19,533 bases of DNA, taken from Nitrospiraceae bacterium (lineage in GTDB: Bacteria; Nitrospirota; Thermodesulfovibrionia; UBA6902). Made by a program: the position numbers and the translations under genes. The number at the start of each line of letters is the position of its first letter. Position 1 is the stretch's first letter. Below, piece by piece: positions 1 through 6,750 of this stretch. Under the pieces are notes generated by a model that was given only the letters and a program-made list of their open reading frames with translations, had not been told where the DNA came from and did not search any database. The stretch is from contig CP070644.1 in the NCBI GenBank assembly GCA_020354155.1, forward strand, positions 2,021,475 to 2,041,007. Direction: 5' to 3'.

Positions 1-117
1 GAGTTCAACTCCGCCCTGGGCGAGTTTCATAGCAAATGCCAGACAGGTTGGGAAACCACATTTTTTACAGTTGGTCTTTGGAAGAAGTTTGAATATTTGA
101 ACACCCGTTAATGCCAT
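1..117 (-). CDS. acsC: Acetyl-CoA decarbonylase/synthase gamma subunit (CFeSP large subunit), 5' end only
   Basis: Only the first 39 codons are inside the window; the gene runs off the left edge. The protein begins MALTGVQIFKLLPKTNCKKC and carries the cysteine pattern C-x2-C-G-x4-C near residues 17-25, the start of the N-terminal four-cysteine [4Fe-4S] domain of the corrinoid iron-sulfur protein large subunit. In the family this protein carries the methyl group on its cobamide between methyl-H4folate and the acetyl-CoA synthase A-cluster. The ATG is preceded by a good ribosome site (ACGGAGG, 124-130) and lies 22 bp after the acsD stop, so it is the third gene of the acsE-acsD-acsC operon. The cobalamin-binding C-terminal half cannot be seen, so the identification rests on the motif and the context. 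Confidence 0.85.
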   Translation of the reverse strand, partial: MALTGVQIFKLLPKTNCKKCGFPTCLAFAMKLAQGGVEL

Positions 118-139
118 TTTAATCCTCCGTAATTTATAG

Positions 140-1081
140 CTACTTTAATTCGTCAATTGATTTTTCAACATGATCGACAGCCTGGGGATGCCTCATGATG
201 AGGAGGTTTGCCCCAGCGAGGATCAATGAAGTTGCAGTAACCGTTTCCCAGATGATTCCCCGTTCTTCAAGTGCTCCCCATTCAGGGACATCAGACTCTG
301 GTGCAACAACCTCCTTGACCTTCCAGACATACATTCCAACATCCCCCAGAATTGGCGGCTGCATGGTTGCATCATTCTGCATCAGACCGGCAAGGCGGAT
401 TCTTTCCATTACTGAATAGGTATATTCAAGGCCGTATCCGAGCCCTGAACACATGGGGTCGGTTATCAGCTTTTCTTTATCAAAACCCATTTGCGTAATG
501 AGAATATTCAGCTGCTTGGCCAGGTTAATGTCAAGCTCTGACATTGCAATTAACTTATGATTATGGGCAAGGGCGGCAGCGACGATGGTCTTGTAATTGC
601 CTTCCTGTGCCTTTCCAATGATACAGTTGTTGCCGCTTGCAGCCTCTGCAGCTGCGACAAGAACCGCAGAATCTTTCTCTATATTATTGGAACCGAGGAT
701 TATCAGCGGGATATTAATTGCAGCGAGAACATCCTTAATGGTCTTTGAGGCATCTTCAGCAGATTTGTCACCTCTGTCAGGGTGCGTGCTGACAAGCCTG
801 AGGGCGATTGCCTTTGCACCCAGCTTATCCTGGCAGTGTTTTGCCCATGAAACAGGGTCACCGCTTACATCTTTATAGACTTCTTTAACGGTATCCGGCC
901 AGTCATCGGGCGGACAATCCTGAATTTCATAGGCTATAACGGGACGGTTCGGCTGCTCCCCTTCAAAAGAAAGAAAGGGCATGGTGTTTTCTCCGCCGAT
1001 AGCAAGAGCCTTGTCGCCAGTTCCAAAATCTACACTTAAAACTTTGCCATTGCAGGTCTCTTTTGGTACAACATAAGACAT
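140..1081 (-). CDS. acsD: Acetyl-CoA decarbonylase/synthase delta subunit (CFeSP small subunit)
   Basis: A 313-residue cytoplasmic protein recognised as the small subunit of the corrinoid iron-sulfur protein (AcsD/CdhD). It is a TIM-barrel partner that helps position the cobamide of the large subunit during methyl transfer in the Wood-Ljungdahl pathway. Family-typical stretches include VLSVDFGTG near residue 15, IPLIILGSNNIEKD near 124, NNCIIGKAQEGNYKTI near 151 and LITDPMCSGLGYGLEYTYSVMERIR near 203. Length matches the family. The ATG has a clear ribosome site (CGGAGG, 1088-1093). It sits between acsE (116 bp upstream, with an A/T-rich inverted repeat in the gap) and acsC (22 bp downstream). 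No frameshift or missing segment is visible. Confidence 0.93.
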   Translation of the reverse strand: MSYVVPKETCNGKVLSVDFGTGDKALAIGGENTMPFLSFEGEQPNRPVIAYEIQDCPPDDWPDTVKEVYKDVSGDPVSWAKHCQDKLGAKAIALRLVSTHPDRGDKSAEDASKTIKDVLAAINIPLIILGSNNIEKDSAVLVAAAEAASGNNCIIGKAQEGNYKTIVAAALAHNHKLIAMSELDINLAKQLNILITQMGFDKEKLITDPMCSGLGYGLEYTYSVMERIRLAGLMQNDATMQPPILGDVGMYVWKVKEVVAPESDVPEWGALEERGIIWETVTATSLILAGANLLIMRHPQAVDHVEKSIDELK

Positions 1082-1100
1082 AATAACCTCCGTTTATAAA

Positions 1101-1196
1101 AGTCAAAAATTAAAATGTAAAATGCAAAATTAAGGAATGTGATAATACATCAATTTTCCATAATTTTTATTTTTTATTTTTGATCTTTGCATTTAT
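1101..1196. repeat. A/T-rich imperfect inverted repeat between acsE and acsD
   Basis: The intercistronic gap is almost pure A/T. The left arm (about 1101-1136) is made of short CAAAA/TAAAA units ending in AAATTAAGGAA. The right arm (about 1156-1196) is a diverged reverse complement, so the transcript could fold into a long A-U hairpin between the two cistrons. The same ending, AAATTAAGGAA, recurs inside the phosphatase gene at 17943-17953, which suggests a dispersed A/T-rich repeat family. A role as mRNA stabiliser or processing site is inference; the low complexity makes homology claims weak. Confidence 0.5.
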
Positions 1197-1197
1197 A

Positions 1198-1986
1198 TTA
1201 CATTTCTAGGTACGAGTGAGCATACAGGGTTTTGTTCAGAAATACATCTGTCGTCTTGATTACATCCATCAGGCCCTTATCAAGAGGGTTTGCAATCGCA
1301 GCCGTCAAACCCTCATACATTAATAATGTAAGATAAACCTTGTCGATCAGGCTTCTCATATCTTTTGGTACACCATTTGATATATTACTCAATCCTACCA
1401 CAGTCTTCATGGGCGGATCATTCAATTCCTGAAACATTTTAATTGCCTGTAATGAGTGCATTGCCTGGTCCTGTGTGGTACAAACCTGGAGGATTAAGGG
1501 ATCAAGATAAATGTTCTCAAGCGGTACACCATACTCGGCAGCCCGCGCCATGATTTCTGCTGCTATCCCGCATCTCTCCTCAGCGTCTGCAGGCAGTCCT
1601 CCTTTACCCACAGTGAGGGCGATGATCTCTGCCTGATATTTTGCAGCCAGTTCGAGCATCCCAAACCTCTCGGGGTCGTTGGAAGTTGAATTAATCAGGG
1701 GTTTTCCCCATTCGTTATTATGAACGGTCAACCCTGCCTCAAGAGCTGAAGCATTCGTTGTGTCAAGGCAGAGAGGCGCCTGAACTACCTGCTGGATGCT
1801 TTCGACCATCCATTTCATCAGATCTTCACCATTATCTTCAGCAGGGCCTATGTTGACATCAATAAAGTGTGCTCCAGCCTTCCACTGCGCATCTGCCAGT
1901 TCCTGAATAGGTTTGGGGTCGCGGGTCTCCATGGCCTCCCTGACCTTTTTCGCAATGATGCTGATCTTTTCTCCGATAATGATCAT
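1198..1986 (-). CDS. acsE: 5-methyltetrahydrofolate:corrinoid iron-sulfur protein methyltransferase
   Basis: A 262-residue single pterin-binding (DHPS-like) TIM barrel that moves the methyl group of methyl-H4folate onto the cobalt of CFeSP, linking the methyl branch of the Wood-Ljungdahl pathway to acetyl-CoA synthesis. The N-terminus reads MIIIGEKISII. FIDVNIGPAEDNGEDLMKWM begins at residue 41, LCLDTTN contains Asp75, and GLSNISNG contains Asn201. These, with Asn99 and Asp162, probably correspond to the pterin-binding residues described in the Moorella enzyme; the mapping is by eye. Length equals the usual family length. The start has a strong AAGGAG site (1995-2000), and a putative extended -10 promoter lies about 70 bp upstream. 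It is the first gene of the acs operon here. Confidence 0.93.
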   Translation of the reverse strand: MIIIGEKISIIAKKVREAMETRDPKPIQELADAQWKAGAHFIDVNIGPAEDNGEDLMKWMVESIQQVVQAPLCLDTTNASALEAGLTVHNNEWGKPLINSTSNDPERFGMLELAAKYQAEIIALTVGKGGLPADAEERCGIAAEIMARAAEYGVPLENIYLDPLILQVCTTQDQAMHSLQAIKMFQELNDPPMKTVVGLSNISNGVPKDMRSLIDKVYLTLLMYEGLTAAIANPLDKGLMDVIKTTDVFLNKTLYAHSYLEM

Positions 1987-2052
1987 TCTCTATCTCCTTA
2001 TAGACGTTATTTCTTTAGCTTGATACTCTATTCACATTGAGGAAAGTCTCGA

Positions 2053-2061
2053 ATTATAACA
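2053..2061 (-). promoter_or_regulatory. Putative extended -10 promoter of the acs operon
   Basis: Read on the minus strand this is TGTTATAAT, a perfect extended -10 element. No good -35 hexamer is present at 16-18 bp, as expected for extended -10 promoters or activator-dependent ones. A start point near 2046 would give acsE a leader of about 60 nt. A palindrome covers the -35 position (see 2079-2092). Confidence 0.5.
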
Positions 2062-2078
2062 CAGCATGAACAAAAAAA

Positions 2079-2092
2079 TGCATAGTTATGCA
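2079..2092. promoter_or_regulatory. Palindrome TGCATA-GT-TATGCA, candidate operator
   Basis: A perfect 6-2-6 inverted repeat lies where the -35 box of the acs promoter would be. It sits about 85 bp upstream of the divergent rubredoxin -35 box. The position suggests a regulator site for the acs operon. It does not match the CooA, FNR or CRP consensus as I know them. The sequence is A/T-rich, so chance is possible. Confidence 0.3.
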
Positions 2093-2176
2093 CTCATAAG
2101 AAATTTAAATAGACCCTGCTTTACAAAAATACCTAAAGATTGTAAATTACGTTAGAATAATTCCAATCTGGAGCTC

Positions 2177-2205
2177 TTGAACCTGTAATGCTTCTGAATT
2201 ATAAT
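2177..2205 (+). promoter_or_regulatory. Sigma-70-type promoter of the rubredoxin gene
   Basis: TTGAAC (2177-2182) and a perfect TATAAT (2200-2205) are separated by 17 bp. The expected start near 2212 gives a 25-nt leader with AAGGAGGA at 2222-2229, well spaced from the ATG at 2237. This is the clearest promoter in the window. Confidence 0.65.
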
Positions 2206-2236
2206 TGATCCATCATTTTAATAAGGAGGAATTGAA

Positions 2237-2428
2237 ATGGCAAAACCTGAAGAAATGTGGCAATGTCAAACCGTAAACTGCGGGTATATTTATAATCCTG
2301 ACAAGGGTGACAGAAAGGGAAAGATTCCCAAGGGGACCAGCTTTGAGGACCTGCCTGAAGAATGGAAATGTCCCGTGTGTGGGGCAGGGAAACACATGTT
2401 TAAGCCACTGGCCGGAGCTGCTTCGTAG
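2237..2428 (+). CDS. Rubredoxin with widened first cysteine pair
   Basis: A 63-residue small electron carrier binding one Fe(Cys)4 centre in the cytoplasm. The second ligand pair is canonical (CPVCGAGK, Cys45 and Cys48). WQC at residue 10 followed by NCGYIYNP at Cys15 forms the first pair, so the spacing is C-x4-C instead of the usual C-x2-C. The CGYxYNP and PKGTSFEDLPEEWKCPxCG signatures leave little doubt about the family. It is divergent from acsE, has its own strong promoter and ribosome site, and is followed at once by a hairpin terminator, so it is a single-gene unit. Its partner is unknown. Location between acs genes and cooC suggests, by inference only, service to CODH/ACS chemistry or oxygen defence of that system. 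Confidence 0.9.
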   Translation: MAKPEEMWQCQTVNCGYIYNPDKGDRKGKIPKGTSFEDLPEEWKCPVCGAGKHMFKPLAGAAS

Positions 2429-2450
2429 TTTTCATGGATTTATCGCGAGG

Positions 2451-2476
2451 GGGAGGCTTTGCCTCCCTTCTTTTTT
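2451..2476 (+). terminator. Rho-independent terminator of the rubredoxin gene
   Basis: GGGAGGC (2451-2457), loop TTT and GCCTCCC (2461-2467) form a 7-bp perfect stem followed by TTCTTTTTT. It begins 23 bp after the rubredoxin stop and ends just before the converging cooC stop. On the minus strand no U-run follows, so it should act mainly on the plus strand. Confidence 0.8.
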
Positions 2477-2477
2477 A

Positions 2478-3245
2478 TCAGGGAATATCAAAAGAATCAA
2501 GGATTGCGAAGACCTTCTGAACTGCTGCTGAATCCGCAGGCAGTTCAAACACCGGTCTGCCTTCAAGATCGAGTTCGAATATTCTGTCGTCATTGGGAAC
2601 ATTGAAGACCTTTTCGTAGGGCAGGTCGCCGGCTGCATCCTTTAATTTCGTGAAGTGTTCTTCTGATATTCTGTTGACAATCAATTCCCGCCTTGCAACA
2701 TCAAGGCTGAGTTCATCAACGAGTTCGCTTATCCTGCCAGCTGTCCTAAGGCCTTTCAGGGTTGGATCGCTTACAGCCATGAGGAGGTCTACTGAGTGGG
2801 TTGTCCTTCTGCTGAGATGTTCCATGCCTGCTTCATTGTCAATGACTACATAAGAGTACTTTTCCGAAAGCTGGTCCGTATACTTCCTGATGATATTGTT
2901 TGCTGCACAGTAGCATCCCGGGCCTTCCGGCCTTCCCATGACCATGAGGTCAAAGCCCTTTGATTCAATAATTGACTGTTGCACCTGATAGTCAAAGAGC
3001 TGTTCCATGCTCATACCCCCGGGACGTTCGCCACCGCTTCGTACAGCAGCCAGAGAATCTTCACGGAGCTTACCGATCGTTGCATGAATCTCAACTCCAA
3101 GGGCCTCATTGAGGCAGGAATTACTGTCAGCATCTACTGCCAGTACTGCCTTCTTTCTTTTCTCTAGGAGATATCGGACCGTTAAAGCTGCAATGGTTGT
3201 CTTACCAGTACCGCCTTTCCCTGCTAAACCGATTACAAATGCCAT
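2478..3245 (-). CDS. cooC: CooC-type ATPase for CODH/ACS nickel maturation
   Basis: A 255-residue MinD/ParA-like (SIMIBI) P-loop ATPase. The deviant Walker A GKGGTGKTT covers residues 9-17 with the signature Lys10. AVDADSN follows at 36-42 and a Walker B-like VVIDNEAG near 133-140. GPGCYCAAN supplies Cys111-x-Cys113, the CxC motif that in characterised CooC binds one nickel across a dimer, with ATP hydrolysis driving insertion into carbon monoxide dehydrogenase. Start chosen at the ATG with AGGAG just upstream (3253-3257). It converges with rubredoxin and is near the acs genes, so the client is likely the CODH/ACS of the same locus. CooC and AcsF cannot be told apart by eye. Confidence 0.88.
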   Translation of the reverse strand: MAFVIGLAGKGGTGKTTIAALTVRYLLEKRKKAVLAVDADSNSCLNEALGVEIHATIGKLREDSLAAVRSGGERPGGMSMEQLFDYQVQQSIIESKGFDLMVMGRPEGPGCYCAANNIIRKYTDQLSEKYSYVVIDNEAGMEHLSRRTTHSVDLLMAVSDPTLKGLRTAGRISELVDELSLDVARRELIVNRISEEHFTKLKDAAGDLPYEKVFNVPNDDRIFELDLEGRPVFELPADSAAVQKVFAILDSFDIP

Positions 3246-3406
3246 GTTCCCCTCTCCTGTACCTATAGTTACTCAGACAATTAGAATACCGTTTGAGAAA
3301 AGAAATCTGCAAGGGATTACAGTCCATCAGGCCCTGAAGCGTTTACGAATAAATTCGTGACCAGGAGCAGTATGAAAATGAGTCTATGAAACTCCTGCAG
3401 GAGAAA

Positions 3407-4777
3407 TCACCCTTTGTTTTTAAAAGTCCTGATAAAATCACTGACCCAGTTCATGATTCTCACCAGTCCGTCAGTAATGCTGTGAGGCCGGCGCCTGATC
3501 TTTATGGATCCAAGTTTTTCAATAACCGTCCCTTCCTCGATATGAATGGAGGCTGATTTTGATCTTGAAAAGACCTGGCTCGGGTAGACGCTCCTGTGGC
3601 CTGTCATTAAATAGCTGACAATGCAGGACATGGCAGCATAGGGCGCAACGGCAGGACCAAAAAATTCTATTGCCATGATACTGGCTGAAATAGGCGTGTT
3701 TGCGGCTCCGGCAAGGAGACTGACCATGCCGATTGCAGCAAACATGGATGGATTGTAGCCGAAGAGGAGGCCAAAGAGGCTCCCCGCTGTTGCACCGATA
3801 AAAAATATCGGTGTTACCATCCCCCCGCTTCCACAAAAGGCGAGCGTGATTGATGTAAAGAGTATTTTGAAGAGGAAATCCAGGGGGAATACTTTTCCTC
3901 CCTCCAGTGCTGTTTCAATGGTTTCGATCCCCAGTCCAAGATATTTTGTCGAGGTAATAAAGGCAAGGACTACCAGCACTGAACCGCCAACTATCCCCTT
4001 ATAGGGCTCCCAGATAGTTAACTTCTTACTGGTTAACTCTGCAAATTTCAGTGCCTCAATAAGAAGCAGCGAACAGACTCCAAAGAAGATGGCTCCTATG
4101 AGGACCTTAATTAAAAAGAATTCGGAAAATGCCGGTACAAAATCTATGGGGCTGTAGAAAAACTCGACACCCATTGCGGACGAGACCTGGTAGCTGATGA
4201 TTCCCGCAACAAAGGAGGGAAACATGACGTCGTAGAACAATCCCCCAATGAAGAGGACTTCCACCCCGAATATGGCTCCGGCAATAGGGGTACCGAAGAC
4301 GGAGGCAAAGCCTGCGCTTATCCCGCATATAATAAGTTTTTTCTTGTCCTTCTTGTTAAAGCGGAAGACATTGGCAAACACTGATGATAATCCTGCGCCG
4401 ATCTGAGCAGCCGGTCCTTCCTTGCCAACCGAGCCTCCTGCTGCAATGGTGATAACCGTTGCAAGGAGCTTGACAGGGACAGTGAGAGCTTTTATGTTCC
4501 CCTTGTACCTGTGAATTGCTTCAATGACTTTTTCTGTACCATGCCCTTTGGCTTCAGGCGATAGTTTAATCAGAATTGCAGACAGAAAGAGGGCAAGGGG
4601 CAGGAGGAGATAATAATATTCAAACTGTGCGGTAGCCTCAGTGCTCCAGTTGAGTATGGTTATAAAGACTGATGTGGATACACCGACAATAATACCGATA
4701 CAGGTGGCAAGAAAGAACCACTTGATGACGCTAATAAAGAGGACTGACTGTTCTATTAAGAGTTGTTTTTTTTTCAC
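3407..4777 (-). CDS. ClC-family anion channel/antiporter without CBS domains
   Basis: A 456-residue inner-membrane protein with about ten or more hydrophobic segments. Typical ClC landmarks are GGSVGKEGPAAQIG with the gating Glu120, a Glu at 173 in FGVEV where the proton-glutamate of antiporters lies, and GSGGMVTPIFFIGATAG near 316-332. The first selectivity loop reads GHGTEK (78-83) in place of GSGIP, so the usual central Ser and Pro are absent; the ion preferred cannot be read from sequence. The start is GTG followed by a run of nine A on the coding strand, without a good ribosome site, 39 bp after the upstream ClC gene, so translational coupling is plausible. The C-terminus is a short basic tail, not a CBS pair. 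Confidence 0.85.
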   Translation of the reverse strand: MKKKQLLIEQSVLFISVIKWFFLATCIGIIVGVSTSVFITILNWSTEATAQFEYYYLLLPLALFLSAILIKLSPEAKGHGTEKVIEAIHRYKGNIKALTVPVKLLATVITIAAGGSVGKEGPAAQIGAGLSSVFANVFRFNKKDKKKLIICGISAGFASVFGTPIAGAIFGVEVLFIGGLFYDVMFPSFVAGIISYQVSSAMGVEFFYSPIDFVPAFSEFFLIKVLIGAIFFGVCSLLLIEALKFAELTSKKLTIWEPYKGIVGGSVLVVLAFITSTKYLGLGIETIETALEGGKVFPLDFLFKILFTSITLAFCGSGGMVTPIFFIGATAGSLFGLLFGYNPSMFAAIGMVSLLAGAANTPISASIMAIEFFGPAVAPYAAMSCIVSYLMTGHRSVYPSQVFSRSKSASIHIEEGTVIEKLGSIKIRRRPHSITDGLVRIMNWVSDFIRTFKNKG

Positions 4778-4816
4778 TGTATGTTATTCGGTTGATTTAA
4801 ATCATCTCTTCAGTAT

Positions 4817-6571
4817 CTATAACCTTCTCCTCAACAGTTCCTTGTTATACGCAGTTATTACATCAGATCGTTTCAGCATGCCGACAACATTTCTGTTGTT
4901 GAATACATCAACAACAGGAAGTTCTCCAATATCTTTAATGGAGAACTTTTCAATTGCTGTATTCAGATTGTCATTCGGTGTGATGGTTATGACGTGTTTT
5001 GACGTAACATACTTTACCTTCACAAGTTCCTTCAAATCCTCTTCAAGGAGGACGCCTTTAATGTCCTGAAGAGAGACAATCCCTGTTAACAGACCTTCAT
5101 CATCGACGACGGGGAAATAAAACCCATCGCTTACGATTGCTTTTTCAAGAAGTTCATGTATATCTGTGTCTTCATGAATGGTGACAAACTCTTTTTTCAT
5201 TACCCCTCCCACCTGAAGCGTGCTGAGCACTGTTGCCTCTCTGCCGTCATGGAGATTGAACCCCTTTCGCGTCAGCTCGACTGTGTCAATGGAATCGTGA
5301 AAGAGGCGCTTGGCAGTGAGGGAACCGACAATACAGGCAAACATGATCGGAATAATGATCTTGTAATTTGCCGTCATTTCAAAGAGCAGGAAAATACCTG
5401 TCATCGGCGCATGGGTTGCAGCGGCCAGAAAGGCCCCAACTCCTGCTGTTGCATATGCTCCCGGAGTAGCCGTGTATTGAGGAAACAGCGAATGTACGAC
5501 CCATCCAAAAGTTCCTCCTGCCATGGCGCCGATAAAGAGGGCAGGGGCAAAGACACCTCCTGCTCCGCCGGAACCGAGCGTCAGGGATGTGGCGATTATC
5601 TTGATGAAGATTAATGCAGCCATAATTCCAAAGAGCATATTCCCCTCAAGGGTCTTTTCTATATATTGATAACCGTCGCCCATAACGTGGGGAAAAAATA
5701 TTCCAATAGTACCAACGAGAAAGGCCCCGAGAACGGGTTTCAGCTGGGGATGTATCCGTAATATATCAAAACGGTCTTTAACATAATAAAAAAAACGGAT
5801 ATACAGCACTGCTATTACACCGATAAAGACACCAAAAATAATGTAGAGGGGGATTTCATATCCGCTCACCTCATAGGCTGGTACAGTAAATACCGGGTTT
5901 TCGCCATAATACATTCTTGATACCACCGTTGCAATGCCGGAGGAGATAATGATAGCTGCAAATGAGGTGAGCTCGTAATTGCCGAGAAGAACGATTTCCG
6001 TTGCAAACATTACTCCGGCAATAGGGGCATTGAAAGTAGCTGCAACTCCTCCTGCAGAACCTGCTGCAATAAGGAGTTTTATTCTGTTGCCGGACACCTT
6101 GGACACCTGGCCGACGGCAGAACCAACGGCTCCCCCTATCTGGGCAATGGGACCTTCAACTCCCGCTGACCCCCCGGATCCTATTGTGAATGCAGCACTC
6201 AGGATCTTTACAAAAACAGTCCTGATTTTTAAAAGTCCGCCCCTGATGTTGACTCGTTCAAGAAACTGAGGAAAACCGTAGCCGTTTACTTCGCCTTTAA
6301 AGGCAAGGGAGAGGGGAATAAGCAGTAAAGCTCCGGTGACTGGCAGAAGGGGCAACAGAATGCGGTAGAACCCGCCCTCGTGAATATTGAGAAGATCAGA
6401 TCCTCCAAGGAATATGACGTTATGGACAAAATGCATTGTGGAACGAAACAGCATGTTTGCAAAGCCGCTGAGAACGCCCACAGCAATTGCCATTATGATA
6501 ATAAAGGTGTGCTCCCCAATCTTTACACGGGAGAGCTTTTCCAAAAACTGATCTTTTGTCGGAAATTTCAT
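4817..6571 (-). CDS. ClC-family anion transporter with C-terminal CBS pair
   Basis: A 584-residue membrane protein. The ClC core covers about 20-425: GYGFPQF at 97-103 (first selectivity loop), GSGGSAGVEGPIAQIGG with gating Glu139, Glu192 in ATEIVLL at the inner proton-glutamate position, and GSGGAGGVFAPALFIGA near 333-349. Two CBS domains follow (about 457-507 and 521-575), which in other members bind adenine nucleotides and gate transport. It is the first gene of a two-gene unit with the unlike ClC at 3407-4777. No ribosome site precedes the ATG, but a putative promoter lies so close that the leader would be only about 9 nt. Chloride/proton exchange in pH or osmotic stress is the usual role; fluoride export is less likely, since CLC-F proteins lack CBS domains. 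Confidence 0.88.
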   Translation of the reverse strand: MKFPTKDQFLEKLSRVKIGEHTFIIIMAIAVGVLSGFANMLFRSTMHFVHNVIFLGGSDLLNIHEGGFYRILLPLLPVTGALLLIPLSLAFKGEVNGYGFPQFLERVNIRGGLLKIRTVFVKILSAAFTIGSGGSAGVEGPIAQIGGAVGSAVGQVSKVSGNRIKLLIAAGSAGGVAATFNAPIAGVMFATEIVLLGNYELTSFAAIIISSGIATVVSRMYYGENPVFTVPAYEVSGYEIPLYIIFGVFIGVIAVLYIRFFYYVKDRFDILRIHPQLKPVLGAFLVGTIGIFFPHVMGDGYQYIEKTLEGNMLFGIMAALIFIKIIATSLTLGSGGAGGVFAPALFIGAMAGGTFGWVVHSLFPQYTATPGAYATAGVGAFLAAATHAPMTGIFLLFEMTANYKIIIPIMFACIVGSLTAKRLFHDSIDTVELTRKGFNLHDGREATVLSTLQVGGVMKKEFVTIHEDTDIHELLEKAIVSDGFYFPVVDDEGLLTGIVSLQDIKGVLLEEDLKELVKVKYVTSKHVITITPNDNLNTAIEKFSIKDIGELPVVDVFNNRNVVGMLKRSDVITAYNKELLRRRL

Positions 6572-6586
6572 GAATATAGCAAACTA

Positions 6587-6613
6587 ATTATAAGTTCAGA
6601 ACCATATTGTCAT
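6587..6613 (-). promoter_or_regulatory. Putative promoter of the ClC pair, -35 supplied by a repeat end
   Basis: On the minus strand ATGACA (6608-6613) and TATAAT (6587-6592) are 15 bp apart, shorter than ideal. The -35 hexamer is the terminal part of the palindromic repeat 6608-6675. Transcription would start near 6580, giving a leader of about 9 nt, in keeping with the absence of a Shine-Dalgarno site before the ATG at 6571. Confidence 0.4.
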
Positions 6614-6675
6614 TGCGAGCCAGCGGCGAAGCAATCTCTGGAGGTTACGTTGTCGCTTCACTCCTCGTAATGACA
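6608..6675. repeat. Dispersed palindromic repeat (CATTGCGAG...AATGACA type)
   Basis: A 68-bp element with terminal inverted repeats TGTCATTGCGAG and CTCGTAATGACA (11 of 12 positions pair) and an inner GCGAAGCAATCTC segment facing a TTGTCGCTTC arm. This layout is the widely seen REP/MITE-like repeat whose arms read GTCATTGCGAG and GAAGCAATCTC in many proteobacterial and related genomes. It fills part of the gap between the otsA-otsB stop and the ClC promoter. It could form a hairpin that ends the long upstream operon, which has no other visible terminator. Confidence 0.75.
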
Positions 6676-6750
6676 GATTTGATATGTCATCTACTATACC
6701 AGAGAGAGCGTGAATTAAGAGTTTACACCGTTTGTACTACAGACTATGAC

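Noticed and set aside
3345..3403. Short palindromes ACGAAT-AA-ATTCGT and CTCCTGCAGGAG between cooC and the ClC gene
   Set aside because: Stems are short with tiny or zero loops and no U-run, so neither is a credible terminator; possible protein sites but nothing else supports it.
4641..5614. Plus-strand open frames of 142 and 152 codons over the ClC genes
   Set aside because: Antisense shadows of well-supported membrane proteins, without ribosome sites or recognisable domains.
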